DNA of 16,325 nt from DASSBG01 sp965651365 (GTDB taxonomy: Bacteria > Pseudomonadota > Gammaproteobacteria > Xanthomonadales > Rhodanobacteraceae). A program made the position numbers and the translations under genes. Under the pieces are notes generated by a model that had not been told where the DNA came from, did not search any database, and worked only from the letters and a program-made list of their open reading frames with translations. The stretch lies in NCBI GenBank assembly GCA_965651365.1, contig CBFGSA010000067.1, forward strand, positions 1 through 16,325. Reading direction: 5' to 3'. Shown piece by piece: positions 7,145 through 14,508 of this stretch (the first letter of the stretch is position 1; every line of letters starts with the position of its first letter).

Positions 7145-8599
7145 ATGAAAAAGAGCAGTTTGACGACTGCCGTCCTCGCCGGCCTGGCCGGTGTGGTCGG
7201 CTTTGCAGGCTCTGCCGGAGCCGTGGATCTCAATCCCGACGGCACCGGTCAGGTCCTGATCTATCCCTACTACACGGTCAACGCCCATCAGCAGACGCTG
7301 ATCTCGGTGGTCAACTCCACCGACGTCGGCAAGGCCGTCAAGGTTCGTTTCCTCGAGTCCTACAACAGCCAGGAAGTGCTTGACTTCAACTTGTTCCTGT
7401 CGCCGTATGACGTGTGGACCGGTGGTGTCTTCGCACTGGCCGATGCCGGCCAGAGTGGTGACGGCGCCGCGTTCGGTACCGCCGACAACAGCTGCACCGT
7501 GCCGAGCTTCGCGTCCCTGCCGAGCGTTGGCCCGCTGCACTACAAGGCATTCAGCAACGCCGTGTACTCGCTCGACGGTGGCCCGACAGGCATCGAGCGT
7601 ACCCGCGAGGGTTACGTCGAGATGATCCTGATGGCTGACGTGACCGGCCCCACGCTGGCGGCCATCACCCATGATGCCACGGGTGTGCCGGCCAACTGTG
7701 CTTCGACCCTGCTGCGTAAGACTGACGGTACCAACGACGACTTCGTTGCCAACGACGGCGACGGTGGCCTGTTCGGTTCCGGCCAGATCATCAGCGTTGG
7801 TGACGGCACCTTGTACAGCTACAACGCCGATGCCATCAACGGCTTCAACTACGCAGTCAACATCACCGATTCGGGCAGCCTGACGCCGAACCTGGGTGAT
7901 GCAGCAGGCATCGCTGGTGGTCCTCCGGTTGCCCACGTGTTCCAGAACGGCACCGTGGTCGATGCCACCTACTCCGCGCGCCCGATTGATGCAGTCAGCG
8001 CCGTGTTCATGGCCAACTCGGTGATGAACGAGTGGGTTGCCAATTCGGCTTCCGGTCAGGGTAGCGACTGGGTCGTGACCTTCCCGACCAAGTGGGCCTA
8101 TGTGAACCAGAGCCCGGCAGTTGCGCCGTTTGTTGATCCGTTTGCCGATCCGGGCGTGTCCTGTGTCCAGGTCGATGTCGGCACTAACAACATCTTCGAT
8201 CGCGAAGAGCAGACGCCGCAGACCACGACAAATGATGACTTCTCGCCGCGCCCGCCGGGCATCCCGCCGAAGTCGCTGTGCTACGAGGTCAACATCATCA
8301 GCTTCTCCAACTCCGGCAGCCCGGTCAGTGTCTTGGGTGCTGCCAATCCGCTGAACCTGGACGTGGACGATCCGAACGGATTTGCCGCCACCTCCGGTTG
8401 GCTGAAGCTGGGTCTGAACCCGACGGCCGAGACGCACGCTCTGGGTGCGTCGGATGAGGGTGTGACGTTCTTTGGCCTGCCGGCAACCGGTTTTGCCGCC
8501 ACGCGTTACATCAACAACAATGCGGCCCCGGGCACGCTGGCCAACTACGCCGGTGCCTTCCACCACCGCGTGGAGCGCAACATCTCGACTCTTCAGTAA
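7145..8599 (+). CDS. Secreted protein of unknown function (monocistronic)
   Basis: This 484-residue protein has a signal peptide (MKKSSLTTAVLAGLAGVVG, cleavage probably after SAGA at residue 26). The mature N-terminus is VDLNPDGTGQVLIYPYYTVN. No membrane helix follows. The mature chain is rich in Asn, Asp, Gly, Ser and Val, has few Lys, and contains four cysteines (DNSC, PANC, GVSC, KSLC) that could form two disulfides. Phrases such as TLISVVNSTDVGKAVKVRFLE and NLFLSPYDVWTGG suggest a beta-sandwich surface or matrix protein. I associate similar N-termini with uncharacterised exported proteins of gammaproteobacteria, from memory and without a function. A strong ribosome binding site, a separate promoter candidate and a near-ideal terminator suggest high independent expression. 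Its place beside the T2SS operon makes secretion by that system plausible but unproven. Confidence 0.85.
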   Translation: MKKSSLTTAVLAGLAGVVGFAGSAGAVDLNPDGTGQVLIYPYYTVNAHQQTLISVVNSTDVGKAVKVRFLESYNSQEVLDFNLFLSPYDVWTGGVFALADAGQSGDGAAFGTADNSCTVPSFASLPSVGPLHYKAFSNAVYSLDGGPTGIERTREGYVEMILMADVTGPTLAAITHDATGVPANCASTLLRKTDGTNDDFVANDGDGGLFGSGQIISVGDGTLYSYNADAINGFNYAVNITDSGSLTPNLGDAAGIAGGPPVAHVFQNGTVVDATYSARPIDAVSAVFMANSVMNEWVANSASGQGSDWVVTFPTKWAYVNQSPAVAPFVDPFADPGVSCVQVDVGTNNIFDREEQTPQTTTNDDFSPRPPGIPPKSLCYEVNIISFSNSGSPVSVLGAANPLNLDVDDPNGFAATSGWLKLGLNPTAETHALGASDEGVTFFGLPATGFAATRYINNNAAPGTLANYAGAFHHRVERNISTLQ

Positions 8600-8647
8600 T
8601 CGAGCACGGGAAATGTTTCGCCAGTACGGGAAACACAATGTTGTACC

Positions 8648-8679
8648 GAGAGGGGGCCTTTGGGCCCCCTCTCTTTTTT
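8648..8679 (+). terminator. Rho-independent terminator of the secreted protein gene
   Basis: An 11-bp perfect stem (GAGAGGGGGCC at 8648-8658 with GGCCCCCTCTC at 8663-8673) closes on a four-base TTTG loop and is followed by six T (8674-8679). It sits 49 bases after the stop at 8599. There is no matching T-run for the opposite strand, so it acts on + strand transcripts only. Confidence 0.95.
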
Positions 8680-9050
8680 GGCCCATTCGGATGCATCGCT
8701 GCAGTTTGCGGATTTGCTCAGTCCAGTCGTTGCATCCCACAGGTTCCGGGACGCACAAACTTCCAGCCTGAATGGTATCGCTTGCTTCCAGCCATCAGCG
8801 GCACCGCGAGGCCCTGCTGCATGAACACTCCGCGCTGGACAGATCGAAATGCTGCTACAGCCCAGATCGGGCAAGACTGAACAGCGACTGCAAACTGCAC
8901 CGGGTTTAACGTTATTGCGCGGCAGTCTGCGTTACACTAAGCGGGAATCCAAGCGTCCGCGGACAGCATCTGCGCAACGCCCCGAGAGCGCCCAGTCAGG
9001 GATGAGGCGCGCCGCACGCAATCAAGAGAACTCAATCGCGGGTAATTTTC
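8680..9050 (+). other. Intergenic stretch with no supported gene
   Basis: About 370 bases lie between the terminator and the next start codon. Short open frames occur on both strands, but none has a ribosome binding site or a protein-like composition. Near the 3' end, TACACT (8933-8938) could be a -10 element, with only a weak -35 candidate (GTTATT at 8911-8916, 16-base spacer). That would give a leader of about 105 bases for the gene at 9051. I see no tRNA, riboswitch or repeat here. Confidence 0.5.
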
Positions 9051-10208
9051 ATGAATCTGCATCACCGTATCTACACGGCCCTGCTGTTCGGCGCGGTCAC
9101 TACCTTTGCAGCGACCGCGGCTGGTGCCACGCAGCCCCAGCAGGCGCCGACCCTGAAGCTGAGCTATGCCAACGGCACTCAGACCTGCACCTTTCATACT
9201 GACAATGGCGTAACCGTCAGCGGCTCCGTCCCCGACACCATCGAGGCATCCGGGAGCTTTGACACAAGCTGCAATATTGGCGGCGGAGGCAATACGGGTC
9301 CGGCAAGCGTGTCGGTCACGACAACGCAAACGAGCATCATGCCGGGTGAAGCTGCCACCATCACCTGGAGCGCCAACGCAGACGTGTGCCGTTTTGATGG
9401 CAGTGTCCTGCCCGAGATTGTTCCGGGCTGGAAGACCAGCGGCTACGCCTGCACTCAGCAAAGTGCATGTACGGGAGGATCGATCGGGCACACCTTCAAC
9501 ACGTCCGGCACCTACCAGTTCAAGCTGACTTGCAACAGCGGTGTTGGCGACAGCCAGACTGCCACGGCTACCGTCTCTGTCGGTGGCGCCCCGCCGCCCA
9601 ATGACGATTGCCAGGCGCCCAGTGGCTGGACGCGCCAGTTGACAGCCACGATCGCACAAACCAGCGGCGCAAACCAGCAGGCCAATGTGCCTGTGACCAC
9701 ATGGGAGGACGTTCTCGGCTGGGCCCTGTCGCAGGGCACCCACTCGACCTGGCCAGGCTCTCAGAACAATAACACCAAGATCGCGATCTATCCCAGCCAG
9801 TATGTCTCAATGCGGTTCACCGTGCCGAACAGCTACCCCTATTTTGAAGCACCCTCCTACTACTACGGCAGGTTCCAGACGAATGCCAGTCCGCTCGTTT
9901 CCGACAATACGTGGGCGTTGTCGATCAGTCCGACCTGCGGGGATTTCAATCAGCCCGCTGCGCCGGACCCGGACAGCAACTGCTACATCGCATTCAATTC
10001 GCAGTCCATGCCGTACATCAGCTGGGTCGTGTCACCGGTCGGTTCACCGGTGGCCGGACGCTGCAACCTGCATCGTGGCCAGCAGTATTTCTTGAACATC
10101 GCGCCGCGAACCCTGACCAGTCCGGCAAACTTGTGCACGGGCAGTCGTTGTCACGTCAATATCATCAATGGCGGCAACACGGCGGGGACGTACACGGAGA
10201 TCCCGTAA
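9051..10208 (+). CDS. Cysteine-rich secreted protein with Ig/PKD-like domain
   Basis: This 385-residue protein has a signal peptide (hydrophobic core about 9-20, cleavage probably after AGA at residue 26). The mature part has an N-terminal segment with two cysteines (46, 74) and a Gly-rich spacer. A beta-sandwich resembling PKD/Ig-like repeats follows at about 85-177 (ASVSVTTTQTSIMPGEAATITWSA to GTYQFKLTC and TATATVSV). After a Pro/Asn linker (178-186), the C-terminal domain (187-385) is rich in Trp, Tyr and Pro. The mature chain has twelve cysteines, an even number that fits disulfide bonding outside the cytoplasm. The ribosome binding site is weak. The C-terminal domain may bind a surface or ligand, but I do not recognise its family. 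It is followed 116 bases later by an exported prolyl isomerase. Confidence 0.83.
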   Translation: MNLHHRIYTALLFGAVTTFAATAAGATQPQQAPTLKLSYANGTQTCTFHTDNGVTVSGSVPDTIEASGSFDTSCNIGGGGNTGPASVSVTTTQTSIMPGEAATITWSANADVCRFDGSVLPEIVPGWKTSGYACTQQSACTGGSIGHTFNTSGTYQFKLTCNSGVGDSQTATATVSVGGAPPPNDDCQAPSGWTRQLTATIAQTSGANQQANVPVTTWEDVLGWALSQGTHSTWPGSQNNNTKIAIYPSQYVSMRFTVPNSYPYFEAPSYYYGRFQTNASPLVSDNTWALSISPTCGDFNQPAAPDPDSNCYIAFNSQSMPYISWVVSPVGSPVAGRCNLHRGQQYFLNIAPRTLTSPANLCTGSRCHVNIINGGNTAGTYTEIP

Positions 10209-10277
10209 GCCCACCTGCGCCCGACAATATTTCATGCCGGAATCCCATGCAACCGGGGCCGCTGCAGGCGACTCCGG

Positions 10278-10304
10278 TTGTCCGGTTGCCACGCTTTGTA
10301 CAAT
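10278..10304 (+). promoter_or_regulatory. Candidate promoter for the parvulin gene
   Basis: TTGTCC (10278-10283) and TACAAT (10299-10304) are separated by a short 15-base spacer. The -10 match is good and the -35 is fair. Transcription would start close to 10311, leaving a very short leader before ATG 10325, so the call is weak. Confidence 0.3.
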
Positions 10305-10324
10305 CATCAAAAGGCCACCTCGCC

Positions 10325-11257
10325 ATGCATCGAGTCTTGACCGCAGTCCTTCTGCTTGCAGCTTTCCCGGTCGCAGCGGCTGCCGCACAGGCAAATAGTC
10401 CCGACCACACCCTGTCCGACTCGACGGTCGTGATCAGCCAGGGCGGAGTGGCTCTCACTGTAAAAGATGTGGATGTGTACGCCAGCAGCCTTCCCGCTGA
10501 CAAGGTTGGGCCGATATTCAACAGCCCCCAACGGATCGAGACAATTCTGCGCAATCTGGTGCTGACCAAGGAGCTTGCAGCGGCATCGCGCAAGGATGGT
10601 CTGCAGAATCGCGAAGATGTTCGCGCCGCCATTGCAGCGGCAACCGATCAAGCGCTGGCAACGGCAAAAGTGAATGCGGTGCAGCGCGAAGCTGAAAAGC
10701 GTGTGCCGGACATGCAGGAACTCGCGCATGAGAGATACCTCGCGGACCCTGAAAAGTACGCGATACCGAAGTCGATCGACGTCAAGCACATCCTGATTGC
10801 CACCAAGGACAGAAGCGACAAGGCTGCCAATGCGCTGGCACAAAAGCTCTACAAGGAGCTGAAAGCGGATCCGTCCCAATTTGATGCAGATGTGGCCAAG
10901 TACAGCGACGATTTGAGCAAGAAGGGCAATGATGGACTGATCCCCGATGCGACCTCGAATCGCTTGGTGCCTTCCTTCCGCGAGGCGGCAGGCAAGCTGA
11001 CGCGTGTCGGTGAAATAGCCGGACCAGTGAAGTCACCGTATGGCTACCACATCATCAAGGCCGTGAAGATCACCCCCGCAACGTCACGAAGCTACGACGA
11101 GGTCAAGGGTCAGCTGATCGCCAAATTGCGCAAGGAGTGGATTGCCAAGAAGGTGCAGGACTATGTCGATGGACTGCGCAGCGGAAAGGTGAACGCGAAC
11201 CCGGAAGTGATTCAAGCGCTCAGGACACGCTATGGGGACTCACTTGGCGAAAATTGA
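10325..11257 (+). CDS. Exported parvulin-type peptidyl-prolyl cis-trans isomerase
   Basis: This 310-residue periplasmic folding factor would catalyse cis-trans isomerisation of X-Pro bonds. It has a signal peptide (MHRVLTAVLLLAAFPVAAAA, cleavage near residues 20-23), an Ala/Lys/Glu-rich helical region (about 55-145) like the SurA/PrsA chaperone part, and a rotamase domain (about 151-247). The rotamase begins VKHILIATK and ends SPYGYHIIKAV, placing the two conserved parvulin histidines at 155 and 242. A C-terminal helical segment follows (250-310). AAAAGG at 10309-10314 precedes the ATG. The frame is open 414 bases further upstream, but that part overlaps the preceding gene and lacks a signal peptide, so ATG 10325 is chosen. 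There is no clear lipobox. Similar isomerases (EpsD-like) occur in polysaccharide clusters, which fits the neighbours downstream. It could also serve the cysteine-rich secreted protein upstream. Confidence 0.9.
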   Translation: MHRVLTAVLLLAAFPVAAAAAQANSPDHTLSDSTVVISQGGVALTVKDVDVYASSLPADKVGPIFNSPQRIETILRNLVLTKELAAASRKDGLQNREDVRAAIAAATDQALATAKVNAVQREAEKRVPDMQELAHERYLADPEKYAIPKSIDVKHILIATKDRSDKAANALAQKLYKELKADPSQFDADVAKYSDDLSKKGNDGLIPDATSNRLVPSFREAAGKLTRVGEIAGPVKSPYGYHIIKAVKITPATSRSYDEVKGQLIAKLRKEWIAKKVQDYVDGLRSGKVNANPEVIQALRTRYGDSLGEN

Positions 11258-11384
11258 CTGCCGTGGGATGACAAAGAGGGGGCTCGGTTACGTCGTTTTC
11301 GGCATCATCTGAAACTGTGACCCATGCCTGCCTTGTTGATGCCAATAGGCGCCATTGTGCTCGACGCATCGAGCGCCAACCAGT

Positions 11385-11444
11385 CAATTTGAGCGCGCGA
11401 TCCAATTTGAATTGTGATTCCTCGGCAGCACTCATCGCGCGATC
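11385..11444 (+). repeat. Interleaved short direct repeats in the wzm leader
   Basis: CAATTTGA occurs at 11385-11392 and 11403-11410. CGCGCGATC occurs at 11394-11402 and 11436-11444. The copies alternate within 60 bases, 63 bases before the wzm-like start. They may be an operator or part of a promoter region (TTGAAT at 11407-11412 resembles a -35). I see no good -10 partner. Confidence 0.4.
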
Positions 11445-11506
11445 AGACACGCACTGTGCCCAACGAGCGGTTACCAACGAACGACAACGTTTCAACTGGC
11501 AATCCC

Positions 11507-12334
11507 ATGACTGAAGCTGAGGCCAAATCTGAGCCACGTCAGGGTTTGACGCCTCGTATCCAGCATGCCTGGCGGTTGTTCCGCCACTTTCTGACGCGGG
11601 ACCTGAAGAACCGCTTTCTGGGCAGTTTCAGCGGTGGCCTGTGGGCGCTGATTCAGCCGCTGGTTCAGTTGGCGATCTATGCCTTCGTGTTCGTGCACAT
11701 TTTCAAGGCCCGGGTGGCGGGTGCCGGCGAGACCGGTGGTTATGTTCCGTTTCTTGTCGTTGCAATGTGGCCGTGGACGGCTTTTTCCGAGGCCATCCTG
11801 CGATCGGCAACGGCCATCACCGAGAATGCATCTCTGATTGGCAAAGTACCGATGCCACGTGCAGTGCCGGTGTTGGCAACGGTGGTGGCCAGCTTTTTGC
11901 TGCACGGTGCCGGATTCATTGCGATTGTGCTGGTTCTGCCGCTGTTCGGCTACACGATGCACCTGGCCTGGCTGCCGCTTGCGCTTGTACTACTGCTGGT
12001 ACTGATGATGCTGGCGTTGGGCTTGGCCTTGCTGGCCGCCGCAATCCAGGTCTTTGTGCGTGACCTGGTGCAGGTGCTGACGCAATTACTGATGTTGGCC
12101 ATGTTTGCTGCGCCGATCTTCTACAGCCGCGCGATGATTCCGGAACGCTACCAGCCAATCATTGATCTGCATCCGTACACCTGGTACGCCGGTGCGTATC
12201 GCGACATGTTGCTGCGCGGCCAGATGCCGAACTTGTCAGCGTTTGTCGGAGTCGTGCTGGTCGCGGTGGTCCTCCTGTTCCTGGGCTGGTGGGTATTCCA
12301 TCGGCTCGACCCGCACTTCGAGGATTATCTGTGA
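11507..12334 (+). CDS. wzm: ABC-2 type polysaccharide export permease (Wzm-like)
   Basis: This 275-residue inner-membrane protein would form the channel of an ABC exporter that moves a lipid-linked glycan to the periplasm. The N-terminal amphipathic stretch (about 14-40, HAWRLFRHFLTRDLKNRFLGS) is typical of the gate helix of ABC-2 glycan permeases. Six membrane segments follow at about 45-66, 79-97, 118-146, 152-184, 189-207 and 244-264. The family phrases LWALIQPLVQLAIYAFVF and APIFYSRAMIPERYQ are present, and the C-terminus reads FHRLDPHFEDYL. The frame is open to a GTG at 11414, but that upstream part has no hydrophobic or conserved character. ATG 11507 gives the normal length, although its ribosome binding site is poor. 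The stop overlaps the ATPase gene as GTGA. The relatives are O-antigen and capsule exporters. Confidence 0.92.
   Translation: MTEAEAKSEPRQGLTPRIQHAWRLFRHFLTRDLKNRFLGSFSGGLWALIQPLVQLAIYAFVFVHIFKARVAGAGETGGYVPFLVVAMWPWTAFSEAILRSATAITENASLIGKVPMPRAVPVLATVVASFLLHGAGFIAIVLVLPLFGYTMHLAWLPLALVLLLVLMMLALGLALLAAAIQVFVRDLVQVLTQLLMLAMFAAPIFYSRAMIPERYQPIIDLHPYTWYAGAYRDMLLRGQMPNLSAFVGVVLVAVVLLFLGWWVFHRLDPHFEDYL
12320..12324 (+). promoter_or_regulatory. Ribosome binding site deciding a GTG start
   Basis: GAGGA lies six bases before GTG 12331, inside the 3' end of the permease gene. It supports GTG 12331, which overlaps the permease stop (GTGA), over the in-frame ATG at 12289. Confidence 0.6.
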
Positions 12335-13530
12335 GCGCGCCAGTACCGCTGGTGCGAACGCGCGGGCTGGGCAAGGCCTATCCGCGCGTGGCGCGGCGGC
12401 GTGATCGAATGCGCTCGTTGCTGTCGCTGCTGGCCGGCGGTCGCGGTGCCGAGCGGACTTCGGTGCTGGCAGATGTGGACCTGGATGTGTATCGCGGCCA
12501 GTCGGTCGGCCTGATCGGGCCCAATGGCGCCGGCAAGTCGACCCTGCTGAAGCTGATTACGGGCGTGTTGAATCCGACGACCGGGACGCTCGACGTGCAT
12601 GGTCGCATTGGCGCATTGCTGGAACTGGGCGCCGGGTTTCATCTTGATTACAGCGGACGCGAGAATGTGTCGATGGCTGCGGCCCTGTACGGTCTGAGCG
12701 CAGAGGAAACGCGCTCGCGCATGGATGACATTCTGTCGTTTGCAGACATCGGGAAGTATATTGACGAGCCTGTCAAGCACTATTCCTCCGGCATGGTAGT
12801 TCGCCTGGGTTTCGCCGTCGTCGCCGCAGCGCGGCCGGATCTGCTGATCACCGATGAGGTACTTGCCGTCGGTGACGAGGCGTTCCAGAAGAAATGTATC
12901 CAGTGGATCGAGAATTATCTCGACGACGGGGGCACGCTGCTGCTGGTGTCGCACAGCATGTACCACATCCAGAAACTTTGTCACCAGGCGCTGTGGCTGC
13001 ACGAGGGTCAGGTCAGACTCCAGGGCGATGTGTTCGATGTGACGCAGGCCTATCTGGCCTGGAACGAGCGCAGGCAAACAGGCAATATCAATGCGCAGCA
13101 GGGTGTGGTGTTCGAAGGCGAGTTCGGTGTCCTTGAAATGACGCTCAATGGCAAGGACGCCGAGAATGTTCCAATTCAGGTGGAGCAAGGTGATACGCTG
13201 CGCGTAAGTGCCGAGCTGCACTCGCGGGAAGGGCGCTTGCCGGTTGGCATGGTGTCCTTTGTGCGTGGTGATGGCAGCGGCATTTACGGTGTGGGCACGG
13301 ACATGGATGCGGTGCAACCTGAAAAGCTCGATGAGCACCGTTATCGCGTGGTCGCGGATTTTCCCAATCTGCCCCTGCTGCCGGGTCAGTACCTGGTGCG
13401 CTTGCATGTGCTCGATTCCGAAGCTGTGCGCCTGTTTGACACGCAGGAAGCCAAGCTCACCGTGCGCGGCGCCAGTCGTGAGCAAGGCGTTGTGCGCCTG
13501 CCGCACCGATGGCTGATGGACGAGACATGA
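12331..13530 (+). CDS. wzt: Polysaccharide export ABC ATPase with C-terminal glycan-binding domain (Wzt-like)
   Basis: This 399-residue protein would be the ATPase partner of the Wzm-like permease. The nucleotide-binding domain (about 1-250) has Walker A GPNGAGKST (63-71), the signature YSSGMVVRLGF (from 151), Walker B DLLITDE (170-176, catalytic Glu176) and an H-loop histidine at 208 in LLLVSHSM. YPRVARRRDRMRSLL before the first strand is the extra N-terminal element seen in this subfamily. Residues about 255-399 form a beta-rich extension matching the layout of the Wzt C-terminal domain, which in the E. coli O8/O9a systems binds the capped end of the O-polysaccharide. Simple capsule ATPases (KpsT type) lack it. 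The GTG start is supported by GAGGA and by the four-base overlap with the permease. The stop overlaps the methyltransferase start as ATGA. Confidence 0.93.
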   Translation: MSAPVPLVRTRGLGKAYPRVARRRDRMRSLLSLLAGGRGAERTSVLADVDLDVYRGQSVGLIGPNGAGKSTLLKLITGVLNPTTGTLDVHGRIGALLELGAGFHLDYSGRENVSMAAALYGLSAEETRSRMDDILSFADIGKYIDEPVKHYSSGMVVRLGFAVVAAARPDLLITDEVLAVGDEAFQKKCIQWIENYLDDGGTLLLVSHSMYHIQKLCHQALWLHEGQVRLQGDVFDVTQAYLAWNERRQTGNINAQQGVVFEGEFGVLEMTLNGKDAENVPIQVEQGDTLRVSAELHSREGRLPVGMVSFVRGDGSGIYGVGTDMDAVQPEKLDEHRYRVVADFPNLPLLPGQYLVRLHVLDSEAVRLFDTQEAKLTVRGASREQGVVRLPHRWLMDET

Positions 13531-14399
13531 GCGAGAATATTGAGTTCACCGGCGAGCGCTTCACGCCCGAATGCGTACGCGAAATCTGGTACGAGCATGT
13601 GCACCGCTATGCGTTCGCCGTGCCATTTGCAAAGGGCAAACGTGTGCTGGATGCAGCATGCGGCGAGGGCTACGGAAGTGCCTTGCTGTCGAGAACGGCA
13701 AGCTCGGTTCTGGGAGTCGATATCGATCAAAAGACGATTGAGCATGCCCGCCGGCGCTACAGCACATCCGGGAATCTGTCGTTCGAACAAGCTGACGTCA
13801 CCGCTCTGCACGAATTGCCGGATGCGGCATTTGATCTGATCACCTGCTTCGAGACGCTGGAGCATGTCGAGGCACAGGAAGCCTTGATTGGTGGATTTGT
13901 CCGCTTGCTCGCGCCAGGCGGGGTCATGCTCGTGTCGTCACCGGACAAGGCCGAATACAGTGATCGGCGCGGCTTCGATAACGAGTTTCATGTCCGCGAA
14001 TTGTATCGCGATGAACTTGAGTCGCTCCTTGGTGCGCATTTCACCCACGTGAAGCTGCTGGCACAGAAGCTGCTCTTCCAGTCGGTGCTCTGGTCGCTTG
14101 AGCCGGGTTGCGGCACTGCCGCTGCCGTGACCGAACGCGACGGCAGCTTGCAGTCCGGTTTGAACTATCCACCCATGTACTACCTTGCCATTTGCAGCCA
14201 GCGGCCGCTGCTCGATACCGTTGACCAGCACTTGTTTGGCGATGCGTCTGAATCGGTGTACGCACACTATAATGGCGAGATTCGCAAGAACATGGCGGGT
14301 GGCCAGCGCATCGCCGAGCTGGAACGACGGATTCGCGAGCTGGAGCAGCAGGCGGTCTCTCCGGCGTCCTGGTGGCAAAAGCTGTTCCGCCAGCGTTGA
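13527..14399 (+). CDS. Class I SAM-dependent methyltransferase with C-terminal coiled coil
   Basis: The 290 residues open with ENIEFTGERFTPE, a lead-in I know from methyltransferases of surface glycan clusters. Motif I is VLDAACGEGYG (40-50) and the acidic residue that would bind the SAM ribose is Asp65 in VLGVDID. Post-motifs FDLITCFETLEHVE and LLAPGGVMLVSSP complete the Rossmann core (to about 190). The last 35 residues contain a leucine/isoleucine heptad pattern (Ile262, Leu265, Ile269, Leu272) and end in a basic tail. Its ATG overlaps the stop of the Wzt-like gene. The likely job is methylation of a sugar or of the chain end of the exported glycan. Pairing with a Wzt that carries a binding domain suggests a chain-terminating cap, but target and position are inferred. 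No kinase domain like that of WbdD is present. Confidence 0.88.
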   Translation: MSENIEFTGERFTPECVREIWYEHVHRYAFAVPFAKGKRVLDAACGEGYGSALLSRTASSVLGVDIDQKTIEHARRRYSTSGNLSFEQADVTALHELPDAAFDLITCFETLEHVEAQEALIGGFVRLLAPGGVMLVSSPDKAEYSDRRGFDNEFHVRELYRDELESLLGAHFTHVKLLAQKLLFQSVLWSLEPGCGTAAAVTERDGSLQSGLNYPPMYYLAICSQRPLLDTVDQHLFGDASESVYAHYNGEIRKNMAGGQRIAELERRIRELEQQAVSPASWWQKLFRQR

Positions 14400-14498
14400 A
14401 CCGACAACAGGGCAGCCAATCCGGGCGTCCCGTCATTCTCATCGCACGCTCGCGCCAGCAGTCCGCAATCCAGCCATCTGCCGCCCAAATCAGACCTC

Positions 14499-14503
14499 AG
14501 GAG
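14499..14503 (+). promoter_or_regulatory. Ribosome binding site deciding a GTG start
   Basis: AGGAG lies five bases before GTG 14509, the start chosen for the large glycosyltransferase. No ATG in that frame is equally well placed; the next in-frame ATG is at 14584. Confidence 0.65.
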
Positions 14504-14508
14504 TAACC

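Noticed and set aside
7130..8758. A 542-codon - strand open frame opposite the secreted protein gene
   Set aside because: The + strand gene has a signal peptide, ribosome binding site and terminator. The - strand product has no recognisable feature and runs through the terminator.
8638..8880. Short open frames on both strands between 8590 and 8900
   Set aside because: They run through the terminator hairpin, lack ribosome binding sites and have no protein-like composition.
9911..10324. N-terminal extension of the parvulin gene
   Set aside because: The extension overlaps the cysteine-rich secreted protein gene in another frame and would place the signal peptide inside the protein.
11414..11506. 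GTG 11414 as the start of the wzm-like permease
   Set aside because: The extra 31 residues are polar with no family resemblance, and no ribosome binding site precedes the GTG.
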